Of a stretch of DNA of 64,000 nt, positions 1-10,241 are shown in pieces. Positions within the stretch are counted from its first letter, which is position 1; every line of letters starts with the position of its first letter. The stretch covers positions 1-64,000 of the forward strand of contig CAZTOZ010000022.1 in assembly GCA_964614535.1 (NCBI GenBank), read 5' to 3'. The position numbers and the translations under genes are program-made. The notes under the pieces were generated by a model that did no database searches, was not told the origin of the DNA, and was given only the letters and a program-made list of their open reading frames with translations. The DNA is from JALSHZ01 sp964614535 (GTDB taxonomy: Bacteria; Pseudomonadota; Gammaproteobacteria; UWMA-0217).

Positions 1-55
1 CGATCGGCCACGGAAGGCCGATCGAGGTCTGGGCCGCGGGATGCGGCTTCAGACC
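1..55. other. Two adjacent inverted repeats, unassigned
   Basis: Two hairpins stand side by side at the left edge. The first has perfect 9-bp arms (1-9 and 16-24) around a 6-base loop. The second pairs 26-31 with 50-55 and, inside it, 33-37 with 43-47. They could be the 3' end of a structured RNA or the terminator of a gene lying left of the window. Nothing here matches an RNA family I can name. Confidence 0.35.
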
Positions 56-116
56 GACCCCGGAAGGCGGGCCCGGCGGCGGAAGAAAGCGCGTGGGGGG
101 CGTCTTTTTTGCGTTG

Positions 117-274
117 CGTTTTTTCGACGAGGAAAAAATGCGACTCGCGCCTGTTATGGGCGGAAAAAACGAATGTCGTGATCGACGAGGCGCGAAAGCG
201 GGACCACCGGCCATGCCACGAAGCCGCAAGATGTTGGGCACGCTTCGCTTTGCCCAACCTACGGCTACGACACC
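117..274 (+). repeat. Dispersed intergenic repeat, copy A
   Basis: This stretch aligns in the same orientation with 45902-46058. The best part (178-274 against 45961-46058) is roughly three-quarters identical by eye; the part before it is more diverged but shares the TTTTTCGACGAG start. It contains a perfect hairpin, GTTGGGCA (233-240) with TGCCCAAC (251-258). It has no credible coding capacity. It looks like a decayed mobile or REP/MITE-like element. Confidence 0.6.
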
Positions 275-275
275 T

Positions 276-397
276 CATCATCGCGAGCGGAGCGTGGCGA
301 TCTCCTGACGACGGTGCTCCGTTCCGGGAGATTGCTTCACTGGCGCTCGCAATGACGGGGGATGTCGTTGCGAGGAGCGACAGCGACGCGGCAACCT
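276..397. repeat. REP/MITE-like palindromic repeats
   Basis: Positions 276-305 and 327-356 form an imperfect inverted repeat built on GCGAGCG and GATCTCC/GGAGATTGC. A related unit, GTTGCGAGGAGCGACAGCGA and onward, follows at 364-397. Palindromes of this GCGAGCG...GCAATCTC style are common intergenic repeats in many bacterial genomes. No gene is visible from 1 to 487. Confidence 0.5.
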
Positions 398-487
398 TCT
401 GCTACGAAGAACCCCCTCCTCACAACCTGTCGGGCCGAACGTTCCCTGATAACATCGGCGCCGCTTCTCCCGCAAACCGGTGACCCC

Positions 488-1801
488 ATGACGAGCGAAC
501 ACCCCGACTGGCTTGCCTTCGACCGCGATCACGTCTGGCACCCCTATGCCGCCGTTCACGCCGACACCCCCACCTGGCCCGTCGTCGATGCCGAGGCGGC
601 CCGCATCCGGCTCGCCGACGGCCGATGGCTGATCGACGGGATGGCATCGTGGTGGTCGGTGATCCACGGCTACCGCCACCCGGTACTGGACGCAGCGCTA
701 CAACGACAGATGGGTCGTTTCGCCCATGTGATGTTCGGTGGGCTGAGCCATGAACCAGCGGCGCGGTTGGCCGCGCGGCTGCTCGAGATCACACCCGCCG
801 GGCTCGACCACGTCTTCTTCGCCGACGCCGGGTCGGTGGCGGTGGAGGTGGCGTTGAAAATGGCGATCCAGTGCTGGGAAGGCCGTGGGCAACCCCGGCG
901 CAAGCGTTTTCTGACGATCCGCAACGGCTACCACGGCGACACCTTTGGTGCGATGAGTGTCTGCGATCCAGACAACGGCATGCACAGCCTGTTCACCGGC
1001 TTTCTGCCACAGCAGCTGTTCGCGCCGGCACCACCGCAGCGCCACGAAAACGACGACGGCAGCGCGCTGGCGGCTTTCGAGTCGCTGTTGCGGCGCCACC
1101 ACGACGAGATCGCCGCCGTCATTCTCGAGCCCATCGTCCAGGGCGCCGGCGGGATGCGTATCTACCGGCCGGACTATCTGGCCGCCGTGGCCGCGCTGTG
1201 CCGCCAGCACGAGGTGCTGCTGATCCTCGACGAGATCGCCACCGGCTTCGGCCGTACCGGCTCGCTGTTCGCCTGCGAGCAGGCCGACGTCGAACCGGAC
1301 ATCCTCTGTCTCGGCAAGGCGCTGACCGGCGGCTACATGACGCTGGCGGCGACGCTGGTGCGTGACGACATCGCCCGCGACATCTGCCGCGGCGCGGCCG
1401 GCGCCCTGATGCACGGCCCCACCTTCATGGCCAACCCGCTGGCCTGCTCGGTGGCGCTGGCGAGCATCGATCTGTTGCTGGCGCAGCCCTGGCGCGAACG
1501 GATCCTGGCCATGGAACGGCGGCTCGAAACGGGCCTCGCCCCCTGCCGCCGGCTGTCGATCGTCCGTGACGTGCGCGTGATCGGCGGCATCGGCGTCGTC
1601 GAACTGCACGGCGAGACCCTGCCCGACGGGTTGCAACGAATGCTGGTGGAGGCCGGCGTCTGGGTACGCCCGTTCCGTAATCTCGTCTACGTCATGCCCC
1701 CCTATGTGATCCACGAGGGCGAACTCGACGTATTGACCTCAGCCATCGAGCAGGTGCTGGCCGCCTGCGACCAACGACAACGAGAGGATCCCGCCAGATG
1801 A
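488..1801 (+). CDS. bioA: Adenosylmethionine-8-amino-7-oxononanoate aminotransferase (BioA)
   Basis: This PLP enzyme moves the amino group of S-adenosylmethionine to 7-keto-8-aminopelargonate, giving 7,8-diaminopelargonate in cytoplasmic biotin synthesis. The 437-residue protein has the usual length for the family. MASWWSVIHGY (about 52-62) is typical of BioA, D248 in LDEIATGFGRTG should contact the PLP ring nitrogen, and K277 in LGKALTGGY should form the Schiff base. The frame stays open upstream to 362, but the ATG at 488 gives the family N-terminus and avoids the repeat-derived leader. The stop overlaps the next start as ATGA. No other bio gene lies nearby. Confidence 0.95.
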   Translation: MTSEHPDWLAFDRDHVWHPYAAVHADTPTWPVVDAEAARIRLADGRWLIDGMASWWSVIHGYRHPVLDAALQRQMGRFAHVMFGGLSHEPAARLAARLLEITPAGLDHVFFADAGSVAVEVALKMAIQCWEGRGQPRRKRFLTIRNGYHGDTFGAMSVCDPDNGMHSLFTGFLPQQLFAPAPPQRHENDDGSALAAFESLLRRHHDEIAAVILEPIVQGAGGMRIYRPDYLAAVAALCRQHEVLLILDEIATGFGRTGSLFACEQADVEPDILCLGKALTGGYMTLAATLVRDDIARDICRGAAGALMHGPTFMANPLACSVALASIDLLLAQPWRERILAMERRLETGLAPCRRLSIVRDVRVIGGIGVVELHGETLPDGLQRMLVEAGVWVRPFRNLVYVMPPYVIHEGELDVLTSAIEQVLAACDQRQREDPAR

Positions 1802-2499
1802 AGAGACTGCCTCACACCATCCCGACCATCGCTACCATCCTATTGCTCTGGGGAGGCCCGGCAACGGCCGAAAAACGCCTCAAGGTCGGCATCACCCCGG
1901 AGATCGGCAAGGTGGAGTTCACGATCGACGGCAAGCAGCACGTCATCCAGCGCAACCAGAACACCCGGGCGACGGTCGATCCCCGCTTTGCCAAGACCTC
2001 GCGCCCCTGCCCGCCGTTCTGCATCCAGCCGATGCGACTGGCGCCGGGCGTCGAGACCATCGGCGAGCTGGAGCTCATCGACTACCTCGAGCGTCAGGCC
2101 GCCGGCGAGAACATTCTCGTCATCGACTCGCGGACGAAGAACTGGGTGGCCCAGGGCACCATTCCCGGCTCGACCAACATTCCGTGGACCGAAATCAACC
2201 CGAAAACCGGCGCCACCACCGAGGGCATCATCGGGATACTCACCGAACGATTCGGGGTCGGGCTGGCCAACGGCGCCGACGCCTTCGATGTCGACGAGGC
2301 CATCGTCGCCGGCGACACCCGCCAGGTGTTCGACTTCAGCAACGCCAAGACCCTGGTGCTGTTCTGCAACGGCATGTGGTGCGGGCAATCCCCCAACAAC
2401 ATCATGAACCTGTTGAAGTTCGGCTACCCGGCGGAGAAGCTCAAATGGTACCGCGGCGGCATGCAGGACTGGGCCATTCTCGGCCTCTCGACCGAGTAG
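1798..2499 (+). CDS. Exported rhodanese-domain protein
   Basis: The 233-residue protein starts with a hydrophobic signal peptide (about 1-24, ending ATAE), so it should be periplasmic. A rhodanese-like domain fills the second half, from about 95 to the end, with the aspartate strand LVIDSRTKNW and an enlarged active-site loop, FCNGMWCGQS, carrying C190 and C195. C190 sits where the sulfur-carrying cysteine belongs; the second cysteine is extra. Rhodanese domains carry persulfide sulfur, which fits a sulfur oxidiser, but the substrate cannot be read from sequence. Overlap with bioA suggests coupled translation without implying a role in biotin synthesis. Confidence 0.8.
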   Translation: MKRLPHTIPTIATILLLWGGPATAEKRLKVGITPEIGKVEFTIDGKQHVIQRNQNTRATVDPRFAKTSRPCPPFCIQPMRLAPGVETIGELELIDYLERQAAGENILVIDSRTKNWVAQGTIPGSTNIPWTEINPKTGATTEGIIGILTERFGVGLANGADAFDVDEAIVAGDTRQVFDFSNAKTLVLFCNGMWCGQSPNNIMNLLKFGYPAEKLKWYRGGMQDWAILGLSTE

Positions 2500-2628
2500 C
2501 GCGACGGCGACACACCGGGAAGCACGACCGACCGGGGACGATCGGCGCCGGGAGTTGATACAAGACAAGGTTGGCGCGACCAAGGCGGGCTATGCTGCGC
2601 CGGAGTCGTCCGTCGCAGGAGCACCACC

Positions 2629-3552
2629 ATGCCCGCAGAACCCAATACCGAAGTTCTCCACGGCCGCAATCCGGGCAACCGCCTGCTGATCTGGGTACTG
2701 GCCACTCGTCCCGCCTTCCTCACCGCCTCCGTGTTGCCGGTACTGACCGGCATCGCCTGGGCATGGCAGGCACGCGGCGGCCAGATCCCGCTCGGGCTGT
2801 CGCTGCTGGCCATTGCCGGCATCATCGTCATCCACGCCGGCGCCAATGTGCTCAACGACTACTTCGACGCCAGAAACGGCAGCGACGATGCCAACGACGG
2901 CCGCATCTTCCCGTTCACCGGTGGCAGCCGCTTCATCCAGAACGGCGTGCTGACCACGGAACAGACCGGTCAGCTGGGGGTGACACTGCTGGCCATCGGC
3001 GCCCTGATCGGCCTCTGGCTGGTCACCAAGGCCGGCTGGCCGCTGCTGCTGATCGGGCTGGCTGGCGCGGCCATCGCGGTCTTCTACTCTGCCCCTCCCT
3101 GCCTGGCCTGCCACGGGCTCGGGGATCTGGCCATCGCCATCGACTTCGGCCTGCTGCCGGTGGCCGGCACCGTGCTGCTGCTGACCGGCGAACTGCCAGC
3201 AGCGGCCTGGTGGCTCGGTGCCATCATCGGCTGCTACGCCGCGGCCATCCTCTGGATCAACTCGATTCCCGATATCGAGGCGGACCGGGGCGCCGGCAAG
3301 ATGACGCTGCCAGCACGCCTCGGCGCAAAGCGCGCGGCGCCACTGCTGGCGCTGTTCTTTGCCACGGGCGCCATCCTGCTGTTGCTGGCGCCGCTGCCGG
3401 CTGGCGCCAAGCTGGCGCTGCTCGGCCTGATCCCCGGCGCAATGGCGGTGCGAAACGCCATGGCGGGCAATATCGCCGATGCCATTCCGTTGACATTGAT
3501 GACCCACGCGCTGGTGGGCGTGGCGTTGGTGATCGGCCTGGCCTGGGGCTAG
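2629..3552 (+). CDS. UbiA/MenA-family prenyltransferase
   Basis: This is an integral membrane prenyltransferase of 307 residues with about eight or nine hydrophobic segments. The first prenyl-diphosphate/Mg motif is NDYFDARNGSDD (76-87), and the second is NSIPDIEADRGAGKMTL (211-227). The NVLNDYFDARNG form and the following FTGGSRFIQNG resemble the MenA-like branch that prenylates dihydroxynaphthoate rather than UbiA itself. The aromatic acceptor cannot be decided here, because no other quinone gene is present. A GCAGGAG ribosome-binding site precedes the ATG. The gene converges on yheS with an 7-base gap. Confidence 0.82.
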   Translation: MPAEPNTEVLHGRNPGNRLLIWVLATRPAFLTASVLPVLTGIAWAWQARGGQIPLGLSLLAIAGIIVIHAGANVLNDYFDARNGSDDANDGRIFPFTGGSRFIQNGVLTTEQTGQLGVTLLAIGALIGLWLVTKAGWPLLLIGLAGAAIAVFYSAPPCLACHGLGDLAIAIDFGLLPVAGTVLLLTGELPAAAWWLGAIIGCYAAAILWINSIPDIEADRGAGKMTLPARLGAKRAAPLLALFFATGAILLLLAPLPAGAKLALLGLIPGAMAVRNAMAGNIADAIPLTLMTHALVGVALVIGLAWG

Positions 3553-3559
3553 GCGAGCC

Positions 3560-5447
<1,888 letters not shown>

Positions 5448-5449
<2 letters not shown>

Positions 5450-6371
5450 GACGCGCAGTGTACCCCAACAGACCGGCTATATCGGCCGCTTCGCTCCGTC
5501 GCCCACCGGCCCGCTGCATCTCGGCTCGCTGGTGGCGGCGGTCGGCGGCTGGCTGCGGGCTCGTCAGATGGACGGGCGCTGGCTGTTGCGGATCGAGGAC
5601 ATCGACCCGCCCCGGGAGCCGCCCGGCGCGGCCGACGCGATACTGCGCACCCTGGAACGGCATGGCCTGTGGTGGGACGGCGAGCCACTGTGGCAACACG
5701 ACCGCCACGACGCCTACGCCGGGGCGCTGACGCGGCTGGTCGAGGCCGGCCACGCCTACCCCTGCTACTGCTCGCGGCGGCAGATCGCCGACGAGGGCCG
5801 GCGCGGCCCGCTGGGGCTGATCTACACCGGCCACTGCCGCCGCCACGACGACCGCCGCGGCACCAAACCGCCCGCCTGGCGGGTCGTCACCGACGACGAA
5901 CCGATCGGCTTCGACGACCTGCGCTGCGGTCACCATGAACAGCGGCTGGCGTCGGCACTGGGCGATTTCGTCGTCAAGCGCGCCGACGGCTACTGGGCGT
6001 ACCAGCTCGCCGTCGTCGTCGACGATGCGGCCCAGGGGGTCAGCGAGGTGGTGCGCGGCGAGGATCTGCTCGACAACACGCCGCGCCAGATCCACCTGCA
6101 ACGGCTGCTGGGCCTGCCGACACCAGGCTATCTCCACCTGCCGCTGGTGACCAATGCACTCGGACAGAAACTGTCGAAGCAGACCTTCGCCAAAGCACTG
6201 GATCCGGCCAGGGCGGGCGACAACCTGATCGAGGCGCTCTCCCATCTCGGCATCCATCTGCCGGGGACGCTACGCCTAGCGCCACCAACCGAGATTCTCG
6301 CCACGGCGCTGGCGCAGGTTCGCCATCCCACTTGGCGCTGGAGCGCCCCCGCCACGGCGCTGCGCTTTTGA
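5448..6371 (+). CDS. gluQ: Glutamyl-Q tRNA(Asp) synthetase (GluQ)
   Basis: GluQ charges glutamate onto the queuosine of tRNA-Asp. The 307-residue protein is a truncated glutamyl-tRNA synthetase without an anticodon-binding domain. It has the HIGH-like PTGPLHLGS (19-27), the KMSKS-like KLSKQ (241-245) and the zinc site C106, C108, Y126 and C130, which sets the family apart from GltX. The ATG at 5448 is the only in-frame ATG near the expected N-terminus, and it shares two bases with the yheS start codon. Its promoter and ribosome-binding site must therefore lie inside the yheS coding sequence. The target tRNA-Asp is at 55681-55757. Confidence 0.93.
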
Positions 6372-7258
6372 ACCAGCGCGACGATGGCATCAGCTGGCTC
6401 GTCGATGCCAGCATCTATGTCTTCCGCAGCTGGTATCTGCTGCCGGAGGGCCTCACCGGCCGCGACGGCCAGCCGGTCAACGCCGTCCATGGCTTCATCG
6501 ACTTCGTTTACACGCTGTTGCACAACGAAGCACCGACGCAGATCGGCTTTGCCTTCGACCAGAGCCTTGGCCAAAGCTGGCGCAAGAAGATACATCCCGG
6601 CTACAAAGCCAACCGCGAGCCGGCCCCGGAAGCTCTCAAGCGCCAGTTCCACGACTGCCGGCGGTTCATCGCCGCCCTCGGGATCCGGCACGCGGCCAGC
6701 GACCGGCACGAAGCGGACGACATCATCGGCACCTGGGCGGCGCGGGCGCGCGACGCCGGCCGCCGGGTACACATCGTCACCGGCGACAAGGATCTGGCCC
6801 AGCTCATCGGCCCCGGTGACCTGTGGTGGGAATACGGCAGGAACATCCGCCGCAACGCCGCCGCCATCGAAAGACACTACGGCGCCCGCCCGGATCAGAT
6901 CGCCGATCTGCTGGCCATCGCCGGCGACGCCAGCGACAACATCCCCGGCGTGCCCGGCATCGGCATGGCCACGGCGGTGAAGCTGCTGAAACGGTTCGAC
7001 AACATCGACAACCTGCTGTCACGCACGCCGGAGATCGGCCGGGCCAAACTGCGCGGTGCCCGACGGCTGCAACATCTGATCGAGGAGCACCGCGAAGCCA
7101 TACTGCTGTCGCGGCGGCTGACCGGCATCGTCTGCGACATCGACGAGGCAGAGGTGACGCCGCCACTGACCCGCGGCGACGTGGACGAACCGGCGCTGAC
7201 CGCTCTCTTCGATGAACTTGCGCTCCCACCGGCACGCCGGCAACGGTGGCTGAAGTAA
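6368..7258 (+). CDS. 5'-3' exonuclease of the PolA-N/ExoIX family
   Basis: This is a free-standing relative of the 5'-nuclease domain of DNA polymerase I, about 296 residues long. Acidic metal-site motifs are visible: LVDASIYVFR (11-20), AFDQS near 60, EADDIIG near 115, TGDKDLAQL, and then GDASDNIPGVPGIG with a helix-hairpin-helix (GPGIGMATAVKLL type). It probably trims flaps or gapped DNA. No in-frame ATG exists near the start. I chose TTG 6368, which overlaps the gluQ stop; a TTG at 6332 is the alternative and would add 12 residues. It forms an operon with gluQ. Confidence 0.85.
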   Translation: MNQRDDGISWLVDASIYVFRSWYLLPEGLTGRDGQPVNAVHGFIDFVYTLLHNEAPTQIGFAFDQSLGQSWRKKIHPGYKANREPAPEALKRQFHDCRRFIAALGIRHAASDRHEADDIIGTWAARARDAGRRVHIVTGDKDLAQLIGPGDLWWEYGRNIRRNAAAIERHYGARPDQIADLLAIAGDASDNIPGVPGIGMATAVKLLKRFDNIDNLLSRTPEIGRAKLRGARRLQHLIEEHREAILLSRRLTGIVCDIDEAEVTPPLTRGDVDEPALTALFDELALPPARRQRWLK

Positions 7259-7327
7259 CCGCCCCACCGAGACACCGGACGCCGAACCCGCCGCCTCCCC
7301 AACGGGGTGGTGGCCGCAGATTCCCGG

Positions 7328-8551
7328 CTAACGCAACGACAACTGTCCCAGGAGCAGCAGGGCGGAGCCCACCAGCCCGCCAACCGGCACCCAGGCGGGA
7401 TAGGTACGGATCCCCGCCGGCGCCGGTCGCCGGCGGATTCGCAACAGCGCGGCGTTGACCAGCATGAAGATCGCCAGAATCAGGAAGCTGGTGCCCTCGG
7501 CCAGCCGCACCAGCGGAAAACCCAGCGCCAACGCGGTGACGACGCCCCCCGCCAGCAGCGTCGCCACCACCGGCGTATGGGTGCGCGGGCTGACGCGGGC
7601 GAGCCAGGCCGGCAGCCAGCCCCGGCGCGCCATCCCGTAGAACACCCGAGACGCCATGATGATCTGGATCAACGCGCCGTTGACGACGGCAAACATCGCG
7701 ATCACCGTGATCACGACCGGCTCCGAGCCGGTCGCGTGGCGATAGACCTCGGCAAGCGGCGCATCGCTGGCGGCCAACGCCGCCGGACTCAGGGTGGCCA
7801 CCGCCACCAGCGCGACACAGCCATAGAGCAGCAGCGCCGCGCCAATGGCAAAGAGAATCGCACGCGGCATGTTGCGCCGCGGATTCTTCACTTCCTCGGC
7901 CACATTGACCATGTCCTCGAACCCGAGAAAGGCGTAGAACGCGAGGAAGGCACCGAGAAGAATCCCGACCCACGGCGCCGCCGTCGTCAGCGGGGGCGCG
8001 GCCGCGGCCAGCGCCGGCAGATTCTCCAACCGGGGCAGCCCGACGCCGATGATCAGCAGCAGGCCGGCCAGCTCGGCCAGCGTAAAGAGCGCCGCCACCT
8101 TGACCGATTCGGCGATGCCATGGATGGCCAACGCCGTCAGCGCCGCCAGCAACAGCAGGATGAAGAGCGCCGGCGGCCACGGCAGAAACACCTCGGCATA
8201 GCCGGCAAAACCGCGGGCGAGCGTCGCCGCCGACAACATGCCGGCCAGGGCAATGACGATGCCCACCACCAGCGACAACCAGCGAATGCCGAAGCCCTCA
8301 TGGACGTAGACCGCGACACCCGCGGCCACCGGAAAGCGGGCCGAGAGTTCGGCATAGGTCAACGCGGTGAAACCCGCCACGACGGCGGCAACGAGAAAAG
8401 AGAGCGGAGCATAGTAACCGGCTTGGGCGGCCACCTGCCCGACCAGCACATAGATACCGGCCCCGAGGATGTTGCCGAGGCCGTAGAACGCCAACAACCA
8501 GAACCCAAGCCGGCGGCGCAGGCCGCCATTGCCGGAGGCCCGCTCAGTCAT
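7328..8551 (-). CDS. APC-family amino acid/amine permease
   Basis: The 407-residue protein is almost entirely hydrophobic with about twelve membrane segments, which fits the amino acid-polyamine-organocation superfamily. The first helix carries GLGNILGAGIYVLVG, the unwound glycine motif that binds the substrate amino group in this fold. GFEDMVNVAEEVKNPRRNMPRAI, in the middle, is also typical of APC permeases. The substrate cannot be told. The frame is open upstream to 8797, but that part is a shadow of the neighbouring gene. The ATG at 8551 overlaps the previous stop by eight bases, so translation is probably coupled. Confidence 0.85.
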   Translation of the reverse strand: MTERASGNGGLRRRLGFWLLAFYGLGNILGAGIYVLVGQVAAQAGYYAPLSFLVAAVVAGFTALTYAELSARFPVAAGVAVYVHEGFGIRWLSLVVGIVIALAGMLSAATLARGFAGYAEVFLPWPPALFILLLLAALTALAIHGIAESVKVAALFTLAELAGLLLIIGVGLPRLENLPALAAAAPPLTTAAPWVGILLGAFLAFYAFLGFEDMVNVAEEVKNPRRNMPRAILFAIGAALLLYGCVALVAVATLSPAALAASDAPLAEVYRHATGSEPVVITVIAMFAVVNGALIQIIMASRVFYGMARRGWLPAWLARVSPRTHTPVVATLLAGGVVTALALGFPLVRLAEGTSFLILAIFMLVNAALLRIRRRPAPAGIRTYPAWVPVGGLVGSALLLLGQLSLR

Positions 8552-9032
8552 CTTCCGGCGGCGGATCGGAGCGGCGCCGTCGCCAGCGTTTGACCCGATA
8601 GGCCGCGATCGAGGGAACGATGCGGTCGTAGGGGATGTCGGCGAGACTGCCGTGGCGCGCGATACAGGCTTCGATGACGGCGTCGATATCGGCAATGGTC
8701 TCCGACGCCTCTGACCGGGAGTCGTCGCACAGCCCGCGCAATCCCCGCAATCCGCCGATCTGCACCCGGATCTCCTTGTTGTGGGGCAGCGGGCCATCGT
8801 CCACCGCCGGCATGCCGAGGGTGAAGCGGGCGTTGGTTCGCATCAGCGCCAGCAAGTCGCCACAGCGACGTTGCGCCACCGGGTGACTGCAGCCAAAGCC
8901 CATCCGTTCGGCCAGGCGAAAACCACGCGCCCGGCTGCACTGACAACTGCGCGTCAACAGCGCCTTTTCGAACACGCAGCGGGTGCTGTTGAGGCGGTTG
9001 TAGGCATCGCGAAATTCGTTCTCATCGACCAC
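8544..9032 (-). CDS. Cysteine-rich protein of unknown function
   Basis: I do not recognise an experimentally characterised family. The 162-residue protein has no signal peptide and seven cysteines, five of them clustered near the N-terminus: C19, C30, C32, C48 and C57, within CVFEKALL, CQCSRARGF, GFGCSH and RRC. That spacing could bind a metal or an iron-sulfur cluster. The C-terminal end is basic and then acidic (RRRRSDPPPEDD). The start is taken as GTG 9032, six bases after the stop of the upstream small gene; no in-frame ATG fits. It lies between that gene and the permease, in one operon facing away from the apr region. Confidence 0.7.
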   Translation of the reverse strand: MVDENEFRDAYNRLNSTRCVFEKALLTRSCQCSRARGFRLAERMGFGCSHPVAQRRCGDLLALMRTNARFTLGMPAVDDGPLPHNKEIRVQIGGLRGLRGLCDDSRSEASETIADIDAVIEACIARHGSLADIPYDRIVPSIAAYRVKRWRRRRSDPPPEDD

Positions 9033-9038
9033 GCCGGG

Positions 9039-9284
9039 CTACTTCTCCCACTCCTGCAGAATCGGTTTCTCCCGTTTCTCCAGCAACGTCTCCTCGGCGG
9101 CCAGGGCGTTTTCGGCGAGGATCATCTTGATCTGGACCGCGCTCTCGGCGGTGAGGTTCTCCTCGATGCGCCTCTCCTTGGCAAAGTTCTTCGCATCACG
9201 ATATTTCTCGAACTCCCCCAGCTGTTCGAGGTTCTTGATCAGCTCCGTCGGACCGGGGGAAATGCGGTATACGAAATAGGGCAT
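9039..9284 (-). CDS. Small conserved-looking protein, unknown function
   Basis: The 81-residue protein starts MPYFVYRISPGPTELIKNL and is then charged and helical, with many Glu, Lys and Arg residues and no cysteine, signal peptide or membrane segment. The FVYRI opening suggests a short beta strand before a long helix. The frame extends to 9311, but the ATG at 9284 has an AGGAGG ribosome-binding site, so it is preferred. It is the first gene of the leftward operon with the cysteine-rich protein and the permease. It diverges from the 9486 gene over about 200 bases. No function is proposed. Confidence 0.7.
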   Translation of the reverse strand: MPYFVYRISPGPTELIKNLEQLGEFEKYRDAKNFAKERRIEENLTAESAVQIKMILAENALAAEETLLEKREKPILQEWEK

Positions 9285-9424
9285 GGTCGAAAACCTCCTC
9301 ACTGTGAACATTGACGGTCGGACCGTCGAAGAACCGTCGGCACATCACCCGACCACCGGCATGACGCCAACTCTATCACCCCGTCCCACCGGCGCACCAC
9401 GCCCGGAGGCCGGCTGGGGGTTTT

Positions 9425-9453
9425 TTGGAGATTACCCCACCCTGCCCTACAAT
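9425..9453 (+). promoter_or_regulatory. Sigma-70-type promoter
   Basis: TTGGAG (9425-9430) and TACAAT (9448-9453) are separated by exactly 17 bases. They lie 33 bases before the ATG of the 9486 gene. The match is good, but the start site is unmeasured. Confidence 0.6.
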
Positions 9454-9485
9454 GCGCCATTCCCACTGCAGAGATCCGATGTCCG

Positions 9486-10178
9486 ATGAGCGATGACAAC
9501 AAAGCCATCGTCGTGGAAGCACCCGACCACGACGACCGGCTGGAATACGAAAAAAACCTGCGTGACGCCATCAGCCGGCTCGAAGCGCTGCCGCCGACCG
9601 CGGGCCCGGTGGAAAAGGCGCGTATCGATCTGGACATCGCCCAGGCACGCACCGGCCTCGGCGAGACCGCCCGCGCCTGGGCGCTGGCCCGCGAAGCCTT
9701 CGACGTCTTCATGGCAGCGGAGGCCTGGCAGGATGCCATCGAGGCCTGCGAGGTGATGTACAACACCGGCGAACCGGCCGCCGTCATCGCGCTGGCCCAC
9801 GGCATCTGGCTCAGCGTCACCTATCCGGTCGATCCCCAGACCACCATCACGATGATGAACTATTTCATCGACGACACCCCCGACAACTCCGACGGCGCCG
9901 CCGTTGCCGCCGCCGTCGCCCACTACATCGCCGGAATCCGCGCCCCCGACGACCAGTACGAGAGCCTCTCGTTCCTCACCCGGAACATGATCGTCCGCGT
10001 GGCCGAACGCCACGGCAACGTCAAGTCGCAGCAGGAGCTGGACATGTGGATGATGAAGCTCGAACTCAACGACCCGGCGGTTTTCATACCGCGGATGGGG
10101 CGCGTGCTCGACATCATCGTCATGGACCAGTGGTGGATCGACCGCGATGCACTGCGGGCCAAACTGCCGGAGGCTTGA
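9486..10178 (+). CDS. Hypothetical protein next to the apr genes
   Basis: The 230-residue acidic protein has no signal peptide, membrane segment or cysteine cluster. The first half is alpha-helical with TPR-like alternation (ARIDLDIAQARTGLGETARAWALAREAFDVF, about 41-76, then a second helical pair). The second half contains MMNYFIDDTPDNSDG and ends in an amphipathic MWMMKLELNDPAVF region. I do not recognise the family. It is the first gene of a two-gene rightward unit, with the BFD-like protein 63 bases downstream, and has its own promoter. Its position suggests a link to sulfur metabolism, which is inference only. Confidence 0.7.
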   Translation: MSDDNKAIVVEAPDHDDRLEYEKNLRDAISRLEALPPTAGPVEKARIDLDIAQARTGLGETARAWALAREAFDVFMAAEAWQDAIEACEVMYNTGEPAAVIALAHGIWLSVTYPVDPQTTITMMNYFIDDTPDNSDGAAVAAAVAHYIAGIRAPDDQYESLSFLTRNMIVRVAERHGNVKSQQELDMWMMKLELNDPAVFIPRMGRVLDIIVMDQWWIDRDALRAKLPEA

Positions 10179-10241
10179 CGAGCACCGCCGCCGAGACGCC
10201 GCCAGAGCGGAAAACCATCACCGCCCCGGTGTGGAGAACCG

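Noticed and set aside
93..483. Open frames of 71 and 124 codons upstream of bioA
   Set aside because: They lie over the dispersed repeats, have no ribosome-binding site, and resemble nothing; the long frames come from GC-rich composition.
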